The position numbers and the translations under genes were made by a program. From Acidithiobacillus sp. YTS05 (lineage in GTDB: Bacteria; Pseudomonadota; Gammaproteobacteria; Acidithiobacillales; Acidithiobacillaceae): 64,000 bases of DNA. The stretch lies in assembly GCF_024396695.1 (NCBI RefSeq), contig NZ_CP094359.1, forward strand, positions 1,612,001 to 1,676,000. Direction: 5' to 3'. Positions 15,564 to 26,559 of this stretch are shown here, one piece after another. How positions within the stretch are numbered: the first letter of the stretch is position 1; each line of letters starts with the position of its first letter. The notes under the pieces were generated by a model. It saw nothing but the letters and a program-made list of their open reading frames with translations. It did not search any database and was not told the DNA's origin.

Positions 15564-18500
15564 TGCGTATCGTCATCGATCTGCAAGGGGCACAGTCCAC
15601 AGAACATCGGCATCGCGGCATTGGCCGCTATAGTCTGTATCTGGCGCAGGCGCTGGTGCGCAACCGGGGCGGGCACGAAGTATACATAGCCTTGAATGGC
15701 CTTTTTCCCGACACGATTGAGCCGCTTCGGGCGGCTTTCGACAGCTTGTTGCCCCAGGAAAACATTCGGGTATGGGCAGCGCCGAGCCCGGTGAATGCCG
15801 CTGATGCGGGAAATGATGCGCGTCGTCAGGCGGCGGAGTTGTTGCGCGAACAGTTTCTGGCAAGTCTAGCGCCCGACTTGGTGCTGATGAACTCTCTTTT
15901 TGAAGGGTTAGGTGATGATGCGGTCACCAGTATTGGTATGTTATCGAGAAAAATACCGACTGGCGTCATTCTTCACGACCTCATACCCCTGATTCATCGC
16001 GGCATTTATCTGCAAAACCCTGTCGTTGAGCGCTGGTATGAAAAAAAACTCGGATATTTACGGCGAGCCGATCTATTGTTGTCGAATTCAGCCTCGTCGG
16101 GGCAAGAAGCCATCGATCATTTGGGTTTTGCTCCCCAGCGAGTCTGCAAAATCTCCGCGGCCGCCGAAGCGCATTTCCGCCCCGGGGTCGTCTCGGATGA
16201 AGCACGCCGCCGCCTGGAGACACAGTATGGCCTGGTGAAACCATTTGTGATGTACACCGGGGGCATCGATCACCGAAAAAACATCGAAGGACTGATCGCT
16301 GCCTATGCCCGCTTACCGGCCGCGCTGCGGCGTGTTCATCAATTGGCCGTCGTATGCTCTATCCAGCCACCGGATCGCGATCGCCTGCTCAAGCTGGCTC
16401 GCGAAGAGGGGCTGGGCGAGGGCGAACTGATCTTAACCGGCTTTGTCCCGGAGGACGACTTGCTGGCTTGCTACCGGGGCAGCAAGCTGTTTGTCTTTCC
16501 ATCGTGGCACGAAGGTTTTGGCCTGCCGGCGCTGGAGGCCATGCAATGCGGCAAAGCGGTGATCGCGGCCAATACGTCCAGCTTGCCGGAAGTGGTCGGC
16601 CGCGAAGACGCGCTGTTTGATCCTTTTGACACCCAGGCCATGGCCAGCAAGATGGCTCAGGTGCTCAGCGATGACACGTTCCGGGCTGAACTGGAACGCC
16701 ACGGGTTGGTGCAGGCACAGCAGTTCAGTTGGGATACCAGCGCTAAAAGGGCATGGCAGGCTCTTGAAATGGCGGTCGGCAGCCGAAATCGAGTCGTGGT
16801 CGCCCCGCCTCAGCGCCCGCGTCTTGCCTATGTGTCGCCGCTACCGCCACAAGCCAGTGGCATCAGCGATTACAGTGCCGAACTGCTGCCGGAACTCGCC
16901 CGCCATTACCGCATCGAGGTTATCGTCGCGCAGGAAAAAGTGACTGATGCTTGGGTGCGCGCCAACTGTCCAATCCGTGATGTGGCTTGGTTTCGCCAGC
17001 ATGCCCATCAGTTTGACCGGGTGTTGTATCACTTTGGCAACTCGAGCTTTCACGGCCATATGTTCGCGCTGCTACGCGAGCATCCCGGTGTGGTGGTGCT
17101 GCACGACTTTTTTTTATCAGGCATCTTGGCGCACCGCGATGCGACGGGCGAAACTCCCGGTGATTGGGCCAAGGCCTTGCTGGCGTCACAGGGTTGGGCA
17201 GCATTAGCAGAGCGTTTTCAGGCCCAGGATACGGCGGATGTCGTGTGGGCCTATCCCGCCAATCTTCAGGTGCTGCAGGATGCCCTTGGGGTCATCGTCC
17301 ATGCTGAATATTCTCGCCAACTGGCGCGCCAATGGTATGGCGAGCGTGCAGCCGACGATTGGCAATTGATACCGCTGATGCGCAAACCGGCTGGCGCGGT
17401 GGATCGCGCCTCTGCAAGACGTGCCTTGGGGGTGCCCGAAGATGCCTTTATCGTCTGCAGTTTCGGTTTGCTCGGCCCGCATAAACTGAACCTTCGCCTG
17501 CTGGCCGCCTGGCTGGCGTCACCATTGGCGCAAGACCCCCGATGCCGATTGGTCTTTGTGGGGCAAAACCACGGTGGCGATTATGGTGCCAAGCTGGTGC
17601 AAGCCATACGCCATGCTCCGGATGACAGCCGCATTGAAATCACCGGCTGGGCAGATATGGCCGTTTTCCGCCAATGGCTGGCAGCCGCCGATGTCGGGGT
17701 ACAGTTACGCACTCTGTCACGCGGTGAAACATCTGCTGCGGTACTCGATTGTATGAATTACGGTCTTGCCACCATCATCAACGCGCATGGCTCGATGGCG
17801 GAACTCGATCAGGATGCGGTGTGGATGTTACCGGATGAATTTGACGACAAGCAGCTCATCGAGGCCTTGACGACGCTATGGACTGACAAACAGCGGCGGG
17901 CCGATCTGGGTCAGAAGGCTCGCCAAGTGATTGCACAGCGCCACGCCCCCCGCCGCTGTGCCGACTTGTATGCGGAGGCGATCGAGGGCTACTACCAGCA
18001 AGCGGCCGTCGGCCTGCCGGGACTGCTGGATGCCATTACCGCAATGGATCCGGCATTGCCCTCATCAGAATGGCCTGCGCTTGCCACTTGCATGGCTGAG
18101 AACATGCCGCCGAGACCACGGCGCAGACAACTTCTCGTCGATATCTCGGAGTTGGTGCAGCGCGATGCAAAGAGCGGTATCCAACGGGTCGTGCGCGGCA
18201 TCCTGACCGAATGGCTGAAGCACCCACCTGAAGATTTCCAAATCGAACCGGTTTACGCCACGATGGAAACGGAGGGCTATCAGTATGCGCGGTGCTTTAT
18301 CAGTCGTTTTTTAGGCATACCGGAAGATTGGGCGATGGATGAGCCCGTCGAAGCCTATCCCGGCGACGTGTTTCTGGGGCTGGACTTACAACCTCACATT
18401 GTGCCGAGGCAGATTAAAGTATTGAAGGATTGGGATCGACGTGGTGTTGGTATCCAGTTTTTAATTTATGACATGCTCCCCATATTGAAACCCGAGGTGT

Positions 18501-19267
18501 TTCCTGACGAGGCAAAAGCCTTGTATCAGCGCTGGCTGGAGACAGTGGCACGGTTTGATGGCGCGGTTTGTATCTCCCGTGCCGTGGCTGACGAATTGAC
18601 GGCGTGGCTACAGGACTTTGGCCCCAAACGAGAGCGCCATTTTGCCGTACGCTGGTTCCATCTGGGCGCCGACCCAGAAAACAGCGCGCCAAGCAAAGGT
18701 GTCCCGCCCGATGCAACCGGGGTGTTGGCTGCGCTCAAAGCGCGAGCAAGTTTTCTCTTGGTTGGTACCATTGAGCCACGTAAAGGTCATGCCCAAACCT
18801 TATCTGCCTTCGAGGGACTATGGGCGCAAGGCATGGATATCAACTTAACGTTCGTCGGCAAGCAGGGCTGGATGGAGGAGGGGTTGGTCGATCGCCTGCG
18901 CAACCACGCCGAACTTGGCAAGCGTCTGTTCTGGCTCGAAGGCATCAGTGACGAATATCTGGAAAAGGTCTACGCTGCCAATATCTGTTTGATCGCCGCC
19001 AGCGAGGGCGAAGGCTTCGGCTTGCCGCTGATCGAAGCAGCGCAACACAAGTTACCAATCATCGCCAGAGATATTCCGGTTTTTCGTGAAGTGGCAGGCG
19101 AGCACGCGTTCTATTTTGATGCAGCCACGCCTGATGCCTTGGCGCAATCGATCAAAACCTGGTTAGCGCTGCATGAGAGTGGCCAACATCCCAAATCGGA
19201 CGACATGCCTTTCTTGACGTGGAAGGAAAGCGCCCAACAACTTCTTGAACTATTAGAAAAAAAATAA
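15563..19267 (+). CDS. Three-module GT4-type glycosyltransferase
   Basis: A 1234-aa cytoplasmic polymer-building enzyme. Module 1 (about 1-405) starts [10 protein letters not shown] and has the GT4 donor motif [11 protein letters not shown]; module 2 (about 415-840) starts [19 protein letters not shown] and has a weaker donor site around [16 protein letters not shown]; module 3 (about 860-1234) starts [19 protein letters not shown] and has [13 protein letters not shown]. The start overlaps the methyltransferase stop (TAATG), so both should be co-translated. Multi-module GT4 enzymes beside Wzm/Wzt usually polymerise mannose or rhamnose homopolymers, and gmd/rmd directly downstream supply GDP-D-rhamnose. 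Module 2 may be degenerate or have a structural role. Confidence 0.9.
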   Translation: MRIVIDLQGAQSTEHRHRGIGRYSLYLAQALVRNRGGHEVYIALNGLFPDTIEPLRAAFDSLLPQENIRVWAAPSPVNAADAGNDARRQAAELLREQFLASLAPDLVLMNSLFEGLGDDAVTSIGMLSRKIPTGVILHDLIPLIHRGIYLQNPVVERWYEKKLGYLRRADLLLSNSASSGQEAIDHLGFAPQRVCKISAAAEAHFRPGVVSDEARRRLETQYGLVKPFVMYTGGIDHRKNIEGLIAAYARLPAALRRVHQLAVVCSIQPPDRDRLLKLAREEGLGEGELILTGFVPEDDLLACYRGSKLFVFPSWHEGFGLPALEAMQCGKAVIAANTSSLPEVVGREDALFDPFDTQAMASKMAQVLSDDTFRAELERHGLVQAQQFSWDTSAKRAWQALEMAVGSRNRVVVAPPQRPRLAYVSPLPPQASGISDYSAELLPELARHYRIEVIVAQEKVTDAWVRANCPIRDVAWFRQHAHQFDRVLYHFGNSSFHGHMFALLREHPGVVVLHDFFLSGILAHRDATGETPGDWAKALLASQGWAALAERFQAQDTADVVWAYPANLQVLQDALGVIVHAEYSRQLARQWYGERAADDWQLIPLMRKPAGAVDRASARRALGVPEDAFIVCSFGLLGPHKLNLRLLAAWLASPLAQDPRCRLVFVGQNHGGDYGAKLVQAIRHAPDDSRIEITGWADMAVFRQWLAAADVGVQLRTLSRGETSAAVLDCMNYGLATIINAHGSMAELDQDAVWMLPDEFDDKQLIEALTTLWTDKQRRADLGQKARQVIAQRHAPRRCADLYAEAIEGYYQQAAVGLPGLLDAITAMDPALPSSEWPALATCMAENMPPRPRRRQLLVDISELVQRDAKSGIQRVVRGILTEWLKHPPEDFQIEPVYATMETEGYQYARCFISRFLGIPEDWAMDEPVEAYPGDVFLGLDLQPHIVPRQIKVLKDWDRRGVGIQFLIYDMLPILKPEVFPDEAKALYQRWLETVARFDGAVCISRAVADELTAWLQDFGPKRERHFAVRWFHLGADPENSAPSKGVPPDATGVLAALKARASFLLVGTIEPRKGHAQTLSAFEGLWAQGMDINLTFVGKQGWMEEGLVDRLRNHAELGKRLFWLEGISDEYLEKVYAANICLIAASEGEGFGLPLIEAAQHKLPIIARDIPVFREVAGEHAFYFDAATPDALAQSIKTWLALHESGQHPKSDDMPFLTWKESAQQLLELLEKK

Positions 19268-19296
19268 TCTCAATCAACTTCTTCAATGGAGAATAT

Positions 19297-20331
19297 ATGA
19301 AAACAGCAATTATCACCGGCATCACCGGTCAAGATGGTGCCTATCTCGCGCATCTCCTGCTCGAAAAGGGCTACACGGTACACGCAACCTATCGCCGTAC
19401 GAGTTCGGTCAATTTCTGGCGTCTCGCGGACCTGGGATTGGAAGAACATCCCAATCTGCATCTGGTGGAATTCGACCTGACTGATATGGGTTCGGCCATC
19501 CGCTTGCTCGAAAATAGCCAGGCCACAGAGGTCTATAACCTTGCCGCACAGAGTTTTGTCGGGGTGAGCTTTGACCAGCCACAAACAACGGGGCAGATTA
19601 CTGCCATCGGCGCTCTGAATTTACTTGAAGCTGTTCGGGTCGTGAATCCCAGGACTCGCTTCTACCAGGCGAGCACCTCAGAGATGTTTGGCAAGGTCCA
19701 TGCCATCCCCCAGGATGAAGAAACTTTTTTCCATCCGCGCAGCCCCTACGGGATGGCCAAGTTGTATGCACACTGGATGACCGTCAACTACCGCGAGAGC
19801 TACGGCATTTTTGGTGCCAGCGGCATTCTGTTCAATCATGAAAGCCCGTTGCGGGGTCTGGAGTTTGTCACCCGCAAAATCACTGATGGCATCGCCAAAA
19901 TCAAGCTCGGCAAGCTGGAGATGCTGGAGCTGGGCAATCTGAATGCCAAACGCGACTGGGGCTACGCCAAGGAGTATGTGGAGGGCATGTGGCGCATGCT
20001 ACAGGCCGATGAGCCCGATACCTTCGTGCTCGCCACCAACCGCACCGAAACCGTACGCGATTTCGTGACCATGGCCGCGAAGGCGGCGGATATGGAGATC
20101 GAGTGGCGCGGCAAGGGTGAGGAAGAAATTGGCATTGATGCGGCTTCGGGAAAGACCATCGTGCGCGTCAACCCCAAGTTCTATCGCCCCGCCGAAGTAG
20201 ATTTGCTGATCGGCAACCCGGCCAAGGCCAAGGTCAAACTGGGCTGGGAGGCGAAGACCACGCTGGAAGAGCTTTGTGCGATGATGGTGCACACGGATTT
20301 GCAGCGCAATCTGAATGGAGTATCTTTTTGA
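19297..20331 (+). CDS. gmd: GDP-mannose 4,6-dehydratase
   Basis: Makes GDP-4-keto-6-deoxy-D-mannose from GDP-mannose, the precursor of GDP-D-rhamnose and GDP-L-fucose. A 344-aa extended SDR: the NADP motif [11 protein letters not shown] is at residues 8-18, ATYRRTSS matches the GMD NADP-ribose loop, the catalytic Thr/Glu are in STSEMFG and the Tyr-Lys pair in [23 protein letters not shown] and [15 protein letters not shown] are diagnostic of GMD rather than other epimerases. A clear RBS (GGAGAATAT) precedes the ATG. It is followed after 29 bases by the reductase. Confidence 0.96.
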   Translation: MKTAIITGITGQDGAYLAHLLLEKGYTVHATYRRTSSVNFWRLADLGLEEHPNLHLVEFDLTDMGSAIRLLENSQATEVYNLAAQSFVGVSFDQPQTTGQITAIGALNLLEAVRVVNPRTRFYQASTSEMFGKVHAIPQDEETFFHPRSPYGMAKLYAHWMTVNYRESYGIFGASGILFNHESPLRGLEFVTRKITDGIAKIKLGKLEMLELGNLNAKRDWGYAKEYVEGMWRMLQADEPDTFVLATNRTETVRDFVTMAAKAADMEIEWRGKGEEEIGIDAASGKTIVRVNPKFYRPAEVDLLIGNPAKAKVKLGWEAKTTLEELCAMMVHTDLQRNLNGVSF

Positions 20332-20360
20332 TCCTTAACACAAGGGATCAAGATGACTCC

Positions 20361-21263
20361 ATGATACTTGTCACCGGCCTGAGCGGCTTTACCGGACGCC
20401 ATCTGGCTGAGAGATTGCGCGCGCGGGGCGCGCGCGTTGTCGGGCTGTCGAATAGCGGGCAGGGAGAGGGTGAGATTGCCTGTGATCTCACCGATGCCGT
20501 CGCAGTCCGAAACGTCATCGCCGAACTGCGGCCCACGCATGTCGCGCATCTGGTGGCGATCTCCTTTGTTGGGCATGGCAATCCGCGTGCATTTTACGAC
20601 GTCAACGTGTTCGGTACCTTGAACCTGCTCGAAGCCCTGGCGGCCTTACCCAAGCTACCACGCAAGATCCTGATTACCAGCTCGGCCAACATTTATGGTT
20701 CGCCGTCTGTCGAGGTCATCGATGAGTCGGTCTGCCCCGCACCGGTCAACCACTACGCCTGCAGCAAGCTTGCCATGGAGCACATGGTGCATACTTGGTT
20801 CGATCGATTGCCCATCGTCATGACGCGACCGTTCAATTACACCGGTGTGGGACAGGACGAAAAGTTTCTCATTCCGAAAATCGTCAGTCATTTTCGCCGA
20901 CGTGCTCCCTTCATCGAGCTGGGCAATCTGGACGTGAGTCGGGATTTTTCGGATGTGCGCGATGTTGTCGCCATCTACACGGCGCTGCTGCTCGATGCAC
21001 CCGAGGCAGTAGGGCAGACCTTTAATATCTGTTCGGGGCGAGCCTATTCTTTGCGCAACATCTTGCAGATGGTGGAGGACATCGGGGAGCACCCTATTGA
21101 GGTGCGGATCAATCCTTCCTTCGTGCGTGCCAACGAGCTGCCGCGCCTGTTGGGATCAAATGCGTTGTTGCGCCAGCATACCGGTCTCGCACCGCAAATT
21201 CCGTTCCGCGAAACCCTACGCTGGATGCTGCAGACCAATGCCACCTCTGGAGTTAACAATTGA
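20361..21263 (+). CDS. rmd: GDP-6-deoxy-D-lyxo-4-hexulose reductase (Rmd-like)
   Basis: NAD(P)-dependent SDR of 300 aa, read from ATG 20361 (MILVTGLSGFTGRHLAERL); the frame is open 87 bases further upstream inside gmd but the Rossmann strand fixes the start. The motif GLSGFTGRHL, the ITSSANIYGSP Ser and the HYACSK Tyr-Lys pair are present. Beside gmd, the most likely reaction is stereospecific reduction of the 4-keto sugar to GDP-D-rhamnose; the 4-reductase giving GDP-6-deoxy-talose is the alternative. The last base pairs overlap the TTG of the next glycosyltransferase. Confidence 0.85.
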   Translation: MILVTGLSGFTGRHLAERLRARGARVVGLSNSGQGEGEIACDLTDAVAVRNVIAELRPTHVAHLVAISFVGHGNPRAFYDVNVFGTLNLLEALAALPKLPRKILITSSANIYGSPSVEVIDESVCPAPVNHYACSKLAMEHMVHTWFDRLPIVMTRPFNYTGVGQDEKFLIPKIVSHFRRRAPFIELGNLDVSRDFSDVRDVVAIYTALLLDAPEAVGQTFNICSGRAYSLRNILQMVEDIGEHPIEVRINPSFVRANELPRLLGSNALLRQHTGLAPQIPFRETLRWMLQTNATSGVNN

Positions 21264-22444
21264 AAATTCTGTTCAATGTACATCTATTATTGAGGACGCG
21301 CACTGGAATTGGTCTTTATAAGCAGCATCTTATTCAGGCATTAGTGGCCACAAAAGAACTTGATTCCATAATTGGTTTTGTCGGTGGACATATTTATCGC
21401 GATGAAGCGCTGCTCTCCCTTGTCAACAACGATCAAAATCCTCTTAGCTCCTCGACCCCGACTGCTAGGGGCAGTCTCGCCGCTTTAAAGAAAGTCATTC
21501 AGGATGTTCCCGGTGCATACACCGCAAGACAGGCCCTGCGCGAATGGCAAGATGGACGCAGGATCGGCGCCCTGGCACAGGAAGGCTTTATTTACCACGA
21601 ACCCAACTATATCCCAGTAAAATATGCTGGCCCCTTGGTCATCTCTGCGTATGATTTATCTCAGGTACGACACCCTGAGTTTCACCCGCCTGAACGAGCA
21701 GCTTTCCTCAACAAACATCTTGGACCTGCGCTACAAAGAGCGGATCAGGTAATTACAATATCCGAATTTTCGGCGCAAGAGATCATGGATTTCTATCAAA
21801 CTCCGCGCGATAAAATTACTGTGACCCATTTGGGCGCAGATGACATTTTTCATCCCCGGGACTCTCTTACGGTAGCCAAAACATTACAAGATATTGGCCT
21901 GCGTCATCGTGGGTTTGTATTATTCGTAGCTACGCTCGAACCACGAAAAAATATCGTCAGGCTCATTGATGCCTATAGTTCCTTGCCAGAATTCTTGCGT
22001 CAGGACTTTCCCCTTGTACTTACCGGTGCTGCGGGATGGCAGGATGCCGATATTCTACGGCGAATCAGAGCGGCGGAGCAGAAAGGCGAAGTGATACGCA
22101 CCGGTTATCTTCCCCGGACGCAGCTCGCTGATCTCTTTTCCTCGGCAGCAGTTTTTGCCTACCCATCCCTCTACGAAGGATTTGGTTTACCTGTACTGGA
22201 AGGGTTTGCCAGTGGTACCCCTGTTCTTACCTCGAACATTAGTTCTATGCCAGAGGTATCTGCAGGCGCTGCAGTTGAGGTAGATCCCTATTCTTTGGAG
22301 GCCATTGCCGATGGCTTGCAGCGCCTCCTGGAGGATCGCGTTTTGGCGGAAAAGCACATACAGGCAGGGTTGATTCGGTCGAAAGATTTTAGCTGGAAGT
22401 CCTGCGCAGAAAAAACGTTAGAAGTATATCGCAAGGTCTCTTAG
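21260..22444 (+). CDS. GT4-family glycosyltransferase
   Basis: A 394-aa GT-B fold enzyme, beginning at TTG 21260 which overlaps the rmd stop. The acceptor domain starts KILFNVHLLLRTRTGIGLYKQHL; the donor domain contains GFVLFVATLEPRKNI and the EX7E motif EGFGLPVLEGFASG. This subfamily (beginning xxxNVxxLxxxxTGIGxY) includes mannosyl/rhamnosyltransferases of O-antigen loci; the linkage cannot be told from sequence. It is likely co-transcribed with gmd-rmd. Confidence 0.92.
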   Translation: MKILFNVHLLLRTRTGIGLYKQHLIQALVATKELDSIIGFVGGHIYRDEALLSLVNNDQNPLSSSTPTARGSLAALKKVIQDVPGAYTARQALREWQDGRRIGALAQEGFIYHEPNYIPVKYAGPLVISAYDLSQVRHPEFHPPERAAFLNKHLGPALQRADQVITISEFSAQEIMDFYQTPRDKITVTHLGADDIFHPRDSLTVAKTLQDIGLRHRGFVLFVATLEPRKNIVRLIDAYSSLPEFLRQDFPLVLTGAAGWQDADILRRIRAAEQKGEVIRTGYLPRTQLADLFSSAAVFAYPSLYEGFGLPVLEGFASGTPVLTSNISSMPEVSAGAAVEVDPYSLEAIADGLQRLLEDRVLAEKHIQAGLIRSKDFSWKSCAEKTLEVYRKVS

Positions 22445-22481
22445 CCTGCTCGCAGAGGGCAGTACTCACTCAGACTTATCC

Positions 22482-24545
22482 ATGAAACTCATTCTTTTTT
22501 GCGTCAGCGATCGGTTTTTCCTGTCTCATTTCCTCGATCGGGCAAAGCATGCACAACATGCTGGCTACCGGGTATCGATAGTGGCTCCAGAGACCGGATT
22601 GGCTGACCAGATTCGGCAGCTCGGTTTTGAGTTTTGTTCACTGGATTTATCGCGCCACAATATCAACCCTCTGCCAGAGCTACGGAGCATTCTGCAGCTC
22701 CGGACGATTTACCGTGCGCAGCGCCCGAACCTGGTCTGGCAGATTGGCATCAAGCCCATTGTGCTGGGCACGCTGGCAGTAATTTTGGGCTCGCCGGCCA
22801 GCAAGATCGTCAATGCGCCGGTGGGCCTGGGGTATGTCTTTGCCGGTGAGGATTGGAAGGCACGGCTGATTCGTCCCTTGCTGCGGCAGGCTCTCAGGCG
22901 TTTGCTGAATCCTCGGGGCAGCGTGGTCGTGTTCGAGAACCAGGAGGATCTCCACGAGCTCGAAAAAATGGGGGCGCTACGGAAGGGCAGCGGCGTCGTC
23001 ATCAAAGGCGCAGGGGTGGATCTACAACAGTTTCCGCTACGGCCCGAGCCTGTGGATGCTACGCTCACCGTTCTTTTGGCCGCCCGCATGATCGAAGAAA
23101 AGGGCATCCGCGTTTACGTAGAAACCGCTCGCCTGTTGCGGGAGCGTGGGCGCCCGTATCGCTTTCTCCTCGCGGGTGGCGTGGATCACGAACACTCTGC
23201 GGCAATTCCAGAAGCGGACCTGCAGGCATGGAGCGAACAGGGTGTGGTCGAGTGGCTGGGAGACCAGCGGTATATGAGCTCCCTCTTGGGGCATTGTCAC
23301 TTGTTCTGCCTGCCCACCTGGCATCGGGAAGGTATTCCCAAGGTGTTGCTCGAAGCAATGGCGACAGGGCGGGCCATCGTGACCACGGATGTGGTGGGCT
23401 GCCGGGAGCTCATCCAGCACAAAAAAAATGGCTGGCTCGTGCCGCCGAAGGATCCCGTCGCCCTAGCCGATGCGATCGAACAGCTCCTGGAGCATCCACA
23501 GCTTCGCAGGCGGCTGGCCAGTGCAGCACACAAAGATGCGGAGCGGGAGTATGCGTCAGAGATCGTTTGCCGGAAGACCTTGCAAATTTTCAAAAGTCTG
23601 GTGCCGGTACCCAAAAAAACCAGTAGCCACGAGCTAAAGCGACTCGCCCGCCACCGTTCTAGCATGCCGGATGGGAAGATTTTATGTGTAATTCCCAGTT
23701 ATAACGGATGTCTCGACCTGCAGCGACTGCTCGACTCCCTGGCCATACAGGACCTGCCCCATGAGGTATTGGTCATCGACTCGAGTTCCACGGACGGAAC
23801 AAGGGAAATGTTGCATGCCTGTTTTCCGGATGTTCGCGTGCAAGTGATTGCACAAAAAAACTTTGGTCACGGCAAGACGCGGCAGATGGCCTTTGCCGAA
23901 AATCCCGACTATGCCTTTTATGTATATCTCACCCAGGACGCCTATTTTTATGATGAGGACTCTTTACGAATCCTCATCAGCGGATTTCAAGATCGGCAAA
24001 TCGGTGCCGTCTGTGGCCGGCAAGTGCCGCACCCCAACGCAACTGTCTTTGCCGCCTTCTCCCGGCACTTCAATTACCCTCCAGCAGAGCAAAAACGTTG
24101 TTTAGAGGATCGAGAACGCTTAGGCATCAAAACGCCTTATCTCTCGGATTCCTGCTCTGCCTATCGTGCCCAAGCTCTCGCCGAGATTGGTGGATTTCCC
24201 GAAAACGTGCGGGTAAGTGAAGACCTCTACGTGGGCGCCAAAATGCTCCTGGCTGGATGGTGCATCGGCTATCCGGCCGCACCCGTCTGCTACCATTCGC
24301 ATAATTACACCTTGAAGCAAGAGTACCGGCGCTACCGCGACATTGGCGAATTCCACGGACAGCAACGATGGATCGCAGCGGCCTTCGGCGGAGCCGGCGG
24401 CGAAGGGTTACGATATGCCCGCTCGGAGCTCGCTTATCTCGGATTGCGTAGATTCTGGCTCTGGCCCACCTCTGTGGTGCGGAATATCCTCAAGTTTTTG
24501 GCGTTTCAGTATGGGTATATCCTGGGTTCGAAGGCGAGTCCTTAA
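22482..24545 (+). CDS. Fused GT4-GT2 glycosyltransferase
   Basis: A 687-aa two-domain enzyme. The N-terminal GT4 part (about 1-370) begins KLILFCVSDRFFLSHFLDRAK and carries HREGIPKVLLEAMATG, as in WbnH/PglA-like hexosyltransferases. The C-terminal GT2 part (about 398-687) begins ILCVIPSYNGCLDLQRLL and has DSSSTDGT, LTQDA (the DXD position) and a basic C-terminal amphipathic end, resembling rhamnosyltransferases. Two consecutive linkages by one polypeptide are implied. Its 3' end overlaps the convergent GT2 gene by 56 bases. Confidence 0.9.
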   Translation: MKLILFCVSDRFFLSHFLDRAKHAQHAGYRVSIVAPETGLADQIRQLGFEFCSLDLSRHNINPLPELRSILQLRTIYRAQRPNLVWQIGIKPIVLGTLAVILGSPASKIVNAPVGLGYVFAGEDWKARLIRPLLRQALRRLLNPRGSVVVFENQEDLHELEKMGALRKGSGVVIKGAGVDLQQFPLRPEPVDATLTVLLAARMIEEKGIRVYVETARLLRERGRPYRFLLAGGVDHEHSAAIPEADLQAWSEQGVVEWLGDQRYMSSLLGHCHLFCLPTWHREGIPKVLLEAMATGRAIVTTDVVGCRELIQHKKNGWLVPPKDPVALADAIEQLLEHPQLRRRLASAAHKDAEREYASEIVCRKTLQIFKSLVPVPKKTSSHELKRLARHRSSMPDGKILCVIPSYNGCLDLQRLLDSLAIQDLPHEVLVIDSSSTDGTREMLHACFPDVRVQVIAQKNFGHGKTRQMAFAENPDYAFYVYLTQDAYFYDEDSLRILISGFQDRQIGAVCGRQVPHPNATVFAAFSRHFNYPPAEQKRCLEDRERLGIKTPYLSDSCSAYRAQALAEIGGFPENVRVSEDLYVGAKMLLAGWCIGYPAAPVCYHSHNYTLKQEYRRYRDIGEFHGQQRWIAAAFGGAGGEGLRYARSELAYLGLRRFWLWPTSVVRNILKFLAFQYGYILGSKASP

Positions 24546-25491
24546 CGGTACTTAATAGGAATATAACAAAATAAAATCCGAACGTTCTAAAAAAGCCCGA
24601 TTTCCGAAGCCCCATCCGTGCCAAAAAAATTAATCTCTGCAATCTTGGCTTATTAAGAATCATCGAGAATTCTTGCACATCTCGCCTAGTAGATTCTGGA
24701 AGCTCCTCATCATAGTGATCCAGGAAAGCCCTAGACTGCACTATGGTTTGCCTAACGCGCACCAATGCGTCTTGCGGAAATGCGATTTTTTTAAGCACAT
24801 AAAACATATTATATTTCTTAGCACCAGTATCGTTGTTACCGTGCTGGCGGTATAGAAGCAGAGGCTTCTCAATCAAATGAATGTTACCAAAAGAGGCAGC
24901 TACAAGGGCAATCCACCAATCATGCATACAGGCTCCCTGCGGAATAGGTAATGACTTTTCAATCAATCCGCGGCTCACCATCATAGTGCACCCGGTAACG
25001 TTATTCTGAATCAGAAGATTGGAAACTTTTGTTTGTTTTGGATCAATCTTCTGATATTTAAAAAAAGATTCTCCCAACAAATTAAGGTTATTATCAACCA
25101 CGACAAGATCACTATGGATCAGATGAAGGCCGCTTGGAAATAATTTTCTTCGTTGAACAACGGAAAGCATTTCGACAACTTTGATCGGCAGCCATACGTC
25201 ATCCTGATCACAAAATAATACCCAATCTGCCGTACTGGCTGACATCAACTCGGAGAAGTTACCAATTACCCCAAGATGTTTCTTTTTTGACTCAACCAGC
25301 TGTACATTCTTCGGAAATTTATTTTGGAAGGAGGCGATGATATCAGGCGTTTCATCAGAGGAGCCGTCATCTCTGATTAGCAATTTCCAATCAGTATACG
25401 TCTGCCCCGCCAAGGATTGGAGAAGTTTATTTAGGTATTTTGCTCCATTATAGGTAGCAAGAACTATTTCAACAACTTTCATTTTAACCAC
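24490..25491 (-). CDS. GT2-family glycosyltransferase (rhamnosyltransferase-like)
   Basis: A 333-aa GT-A enzyme on the minus strand. N-terminal VEIVLATYNGAKYLNKLLQSLAGQ and RDDGSSDET bind the nucleotide, DQDDVW is the metal-binding DXD-type motif, and GACMHDWWIALVA contains the likely catalytic acidic region. GTG 25491 has AAAAGG just upstream; ATG 25482 is the alternative. Its 3' end overlaps the GT4-GT2 gene, so the two transcripts converge. The gene is AT-rich compared with the core genome, pointing to acquisition by transfer. Confidence 0.9.
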   Translation of the reverse strand: MVKMKVVEIVLATYNGAKYLNKLLQSLAGQTYTDWKLLIRDDGSSDETPDIIASFQNKFPKNVQLVESKKKHLGVIGNFSELMSASTADWVLFCDQDDVWLPIKVVEMLSVVQRRKLFPSGLHLIHSDLVVVDNNLNLLGESFFKYQKIDPKQTKVSNLLIQNNVTGCTMMVSRGLIEKSLPIPQGACMHDWWIALVAASFGNIHLIEKPLLLYRQHGNNDTGAKKYNMFYVLKKIAFPQDALVRVRQTIVQSRAFLDHYDEELPESTRRDVQEFSMILNKPRLQRLIFLARMGLRKSGFFRTFGFYFVIFLLSTVKDSPSNPGYTHTETPKT

Positions 25492-25526
25492 AATCCTTTT
25501 TCAGATCATCGATTAGATTTCCGCCG

Positions 25527-26393
25527 TTATTTTACTATAAAGCCATAATAAATAGACGATAGCTTCATACCGAGAAGTACTTTCATTCGCTTGACACGAG
25601 TAAGAAAACTCACCATGTCATCACTTCGCGCATAAATCTCGCGGTAGGTTTGCGTCAAATACTGCAAACCTCGACGTGAGACACTGTCGCGAGCCTTACG
25701 TACGCGTATCTCGGCAGTGGTACGAGGCAGGTGATACGGGGTGCACTGCCGCAACACTTTCAACAAAAAATCCCAATCCTCAACCACTTGCAAGCTCTCA
25801 TCGAACAATCCTACACGTTCAGCTAGTTCCAAGTGGTGAGCCCAAGTATTAATTGGAATGTAATTCTGCACGAGCAACCGATCTCGAATAAAAGATTGAT
25901 GGGAGTAAGGGTTTCCTAGACTAGAAAGAACATGACGATCACCGCAACCCCCGATTTTTTCTAGGACAATCTCGGCATCAGTATAGACAAAGGATGGCCT
26001 TGGACATGATGACAATGCTTTTACTACTGTGGAAAGATGATCGCTTCGCCACAAATCATCGTCATCCAAGTAACAGATGATTTGGCCCCGAGCAAGCTTG
26101 AGCGCTGTATTACGTGCTCCACCTGGCCCGATAGAAGTTGTATGTGTTACTATTCTAAAGCGCTCTTGTTCATCGATCATCCGCACTGTTGATACGATAT
26201 CTTCACCTCCATCATTTACGACAACGCACTCCCAGTTCCGATAATTTTGATCTACGATAGATTTAAGAGCATCCTTCAGTAATCTTACTCGGTTACAAGT
26301 GGGGATGATAACCGTCACCAATGGTGCGCATTTACTATCGAACGAACCTTCAGCAACTCTGCGTAGATTAGATGATGAATCTTCAGTATTCAT
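25527..26393 (-). CDS. GT2-family glycosyltransferase
   Basis: A 288-aa GT-A enzyme: APLVTVIIPTCNRVRLLKDALKSI, VVNDGGED and YLDDDDLW (DXD) are the family landmarks, with HLELAERVGLFDESLQVVEDWDFLLK forming the catalytic ED motif. The stop is 36 bases before the GT2 gene at 24490-25491, so the pair is probably co-transcribed. Sugar and linkage unknown. 166 bases of AT-rich sequence without a gene separate it from the flippase upstream. Confidence 0.9.
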   Translation of the reverse strand: MNTEDSSSNLRRVAEGSFDSKCAPLVTVIIPTCNRVRLLKDALKSIVDQNYRNWECVVVNDGGEDIVSTVRMIDEQERFRIVTHTTSIGPGGARNTALKLARGQIICYLDDDDLWRSDHLSTVVKALSSCPRPSFVYTDAEIVLEKIGGCGDRHVLSSLGNPYSHQSFIRDRLLVQNYIPINTWAHHLELAERVGLFDESLQVVEDWDFLLKVLRQCTPYHLPRTTAEIRVRKARDSVSRRGLQYLTQTYREIYARSDDMVSFLTRVKRMKVLLGMKLSSIYYGFIVK

Positions 26394-26559
26394 AATTTAC
26401 TATCTCATTCAACTTTTTTAATTTGATCATAGATCAACTTCTGCATATATACCCATAGTAAATTGGCGCCTAAAATCTTTTCCAACAAGAAAATAACACG
26501 GACTTACAAGCAACTGACACCCATGGCTAATGGTTTTTCTTTCATCTGTCATGAGACAC

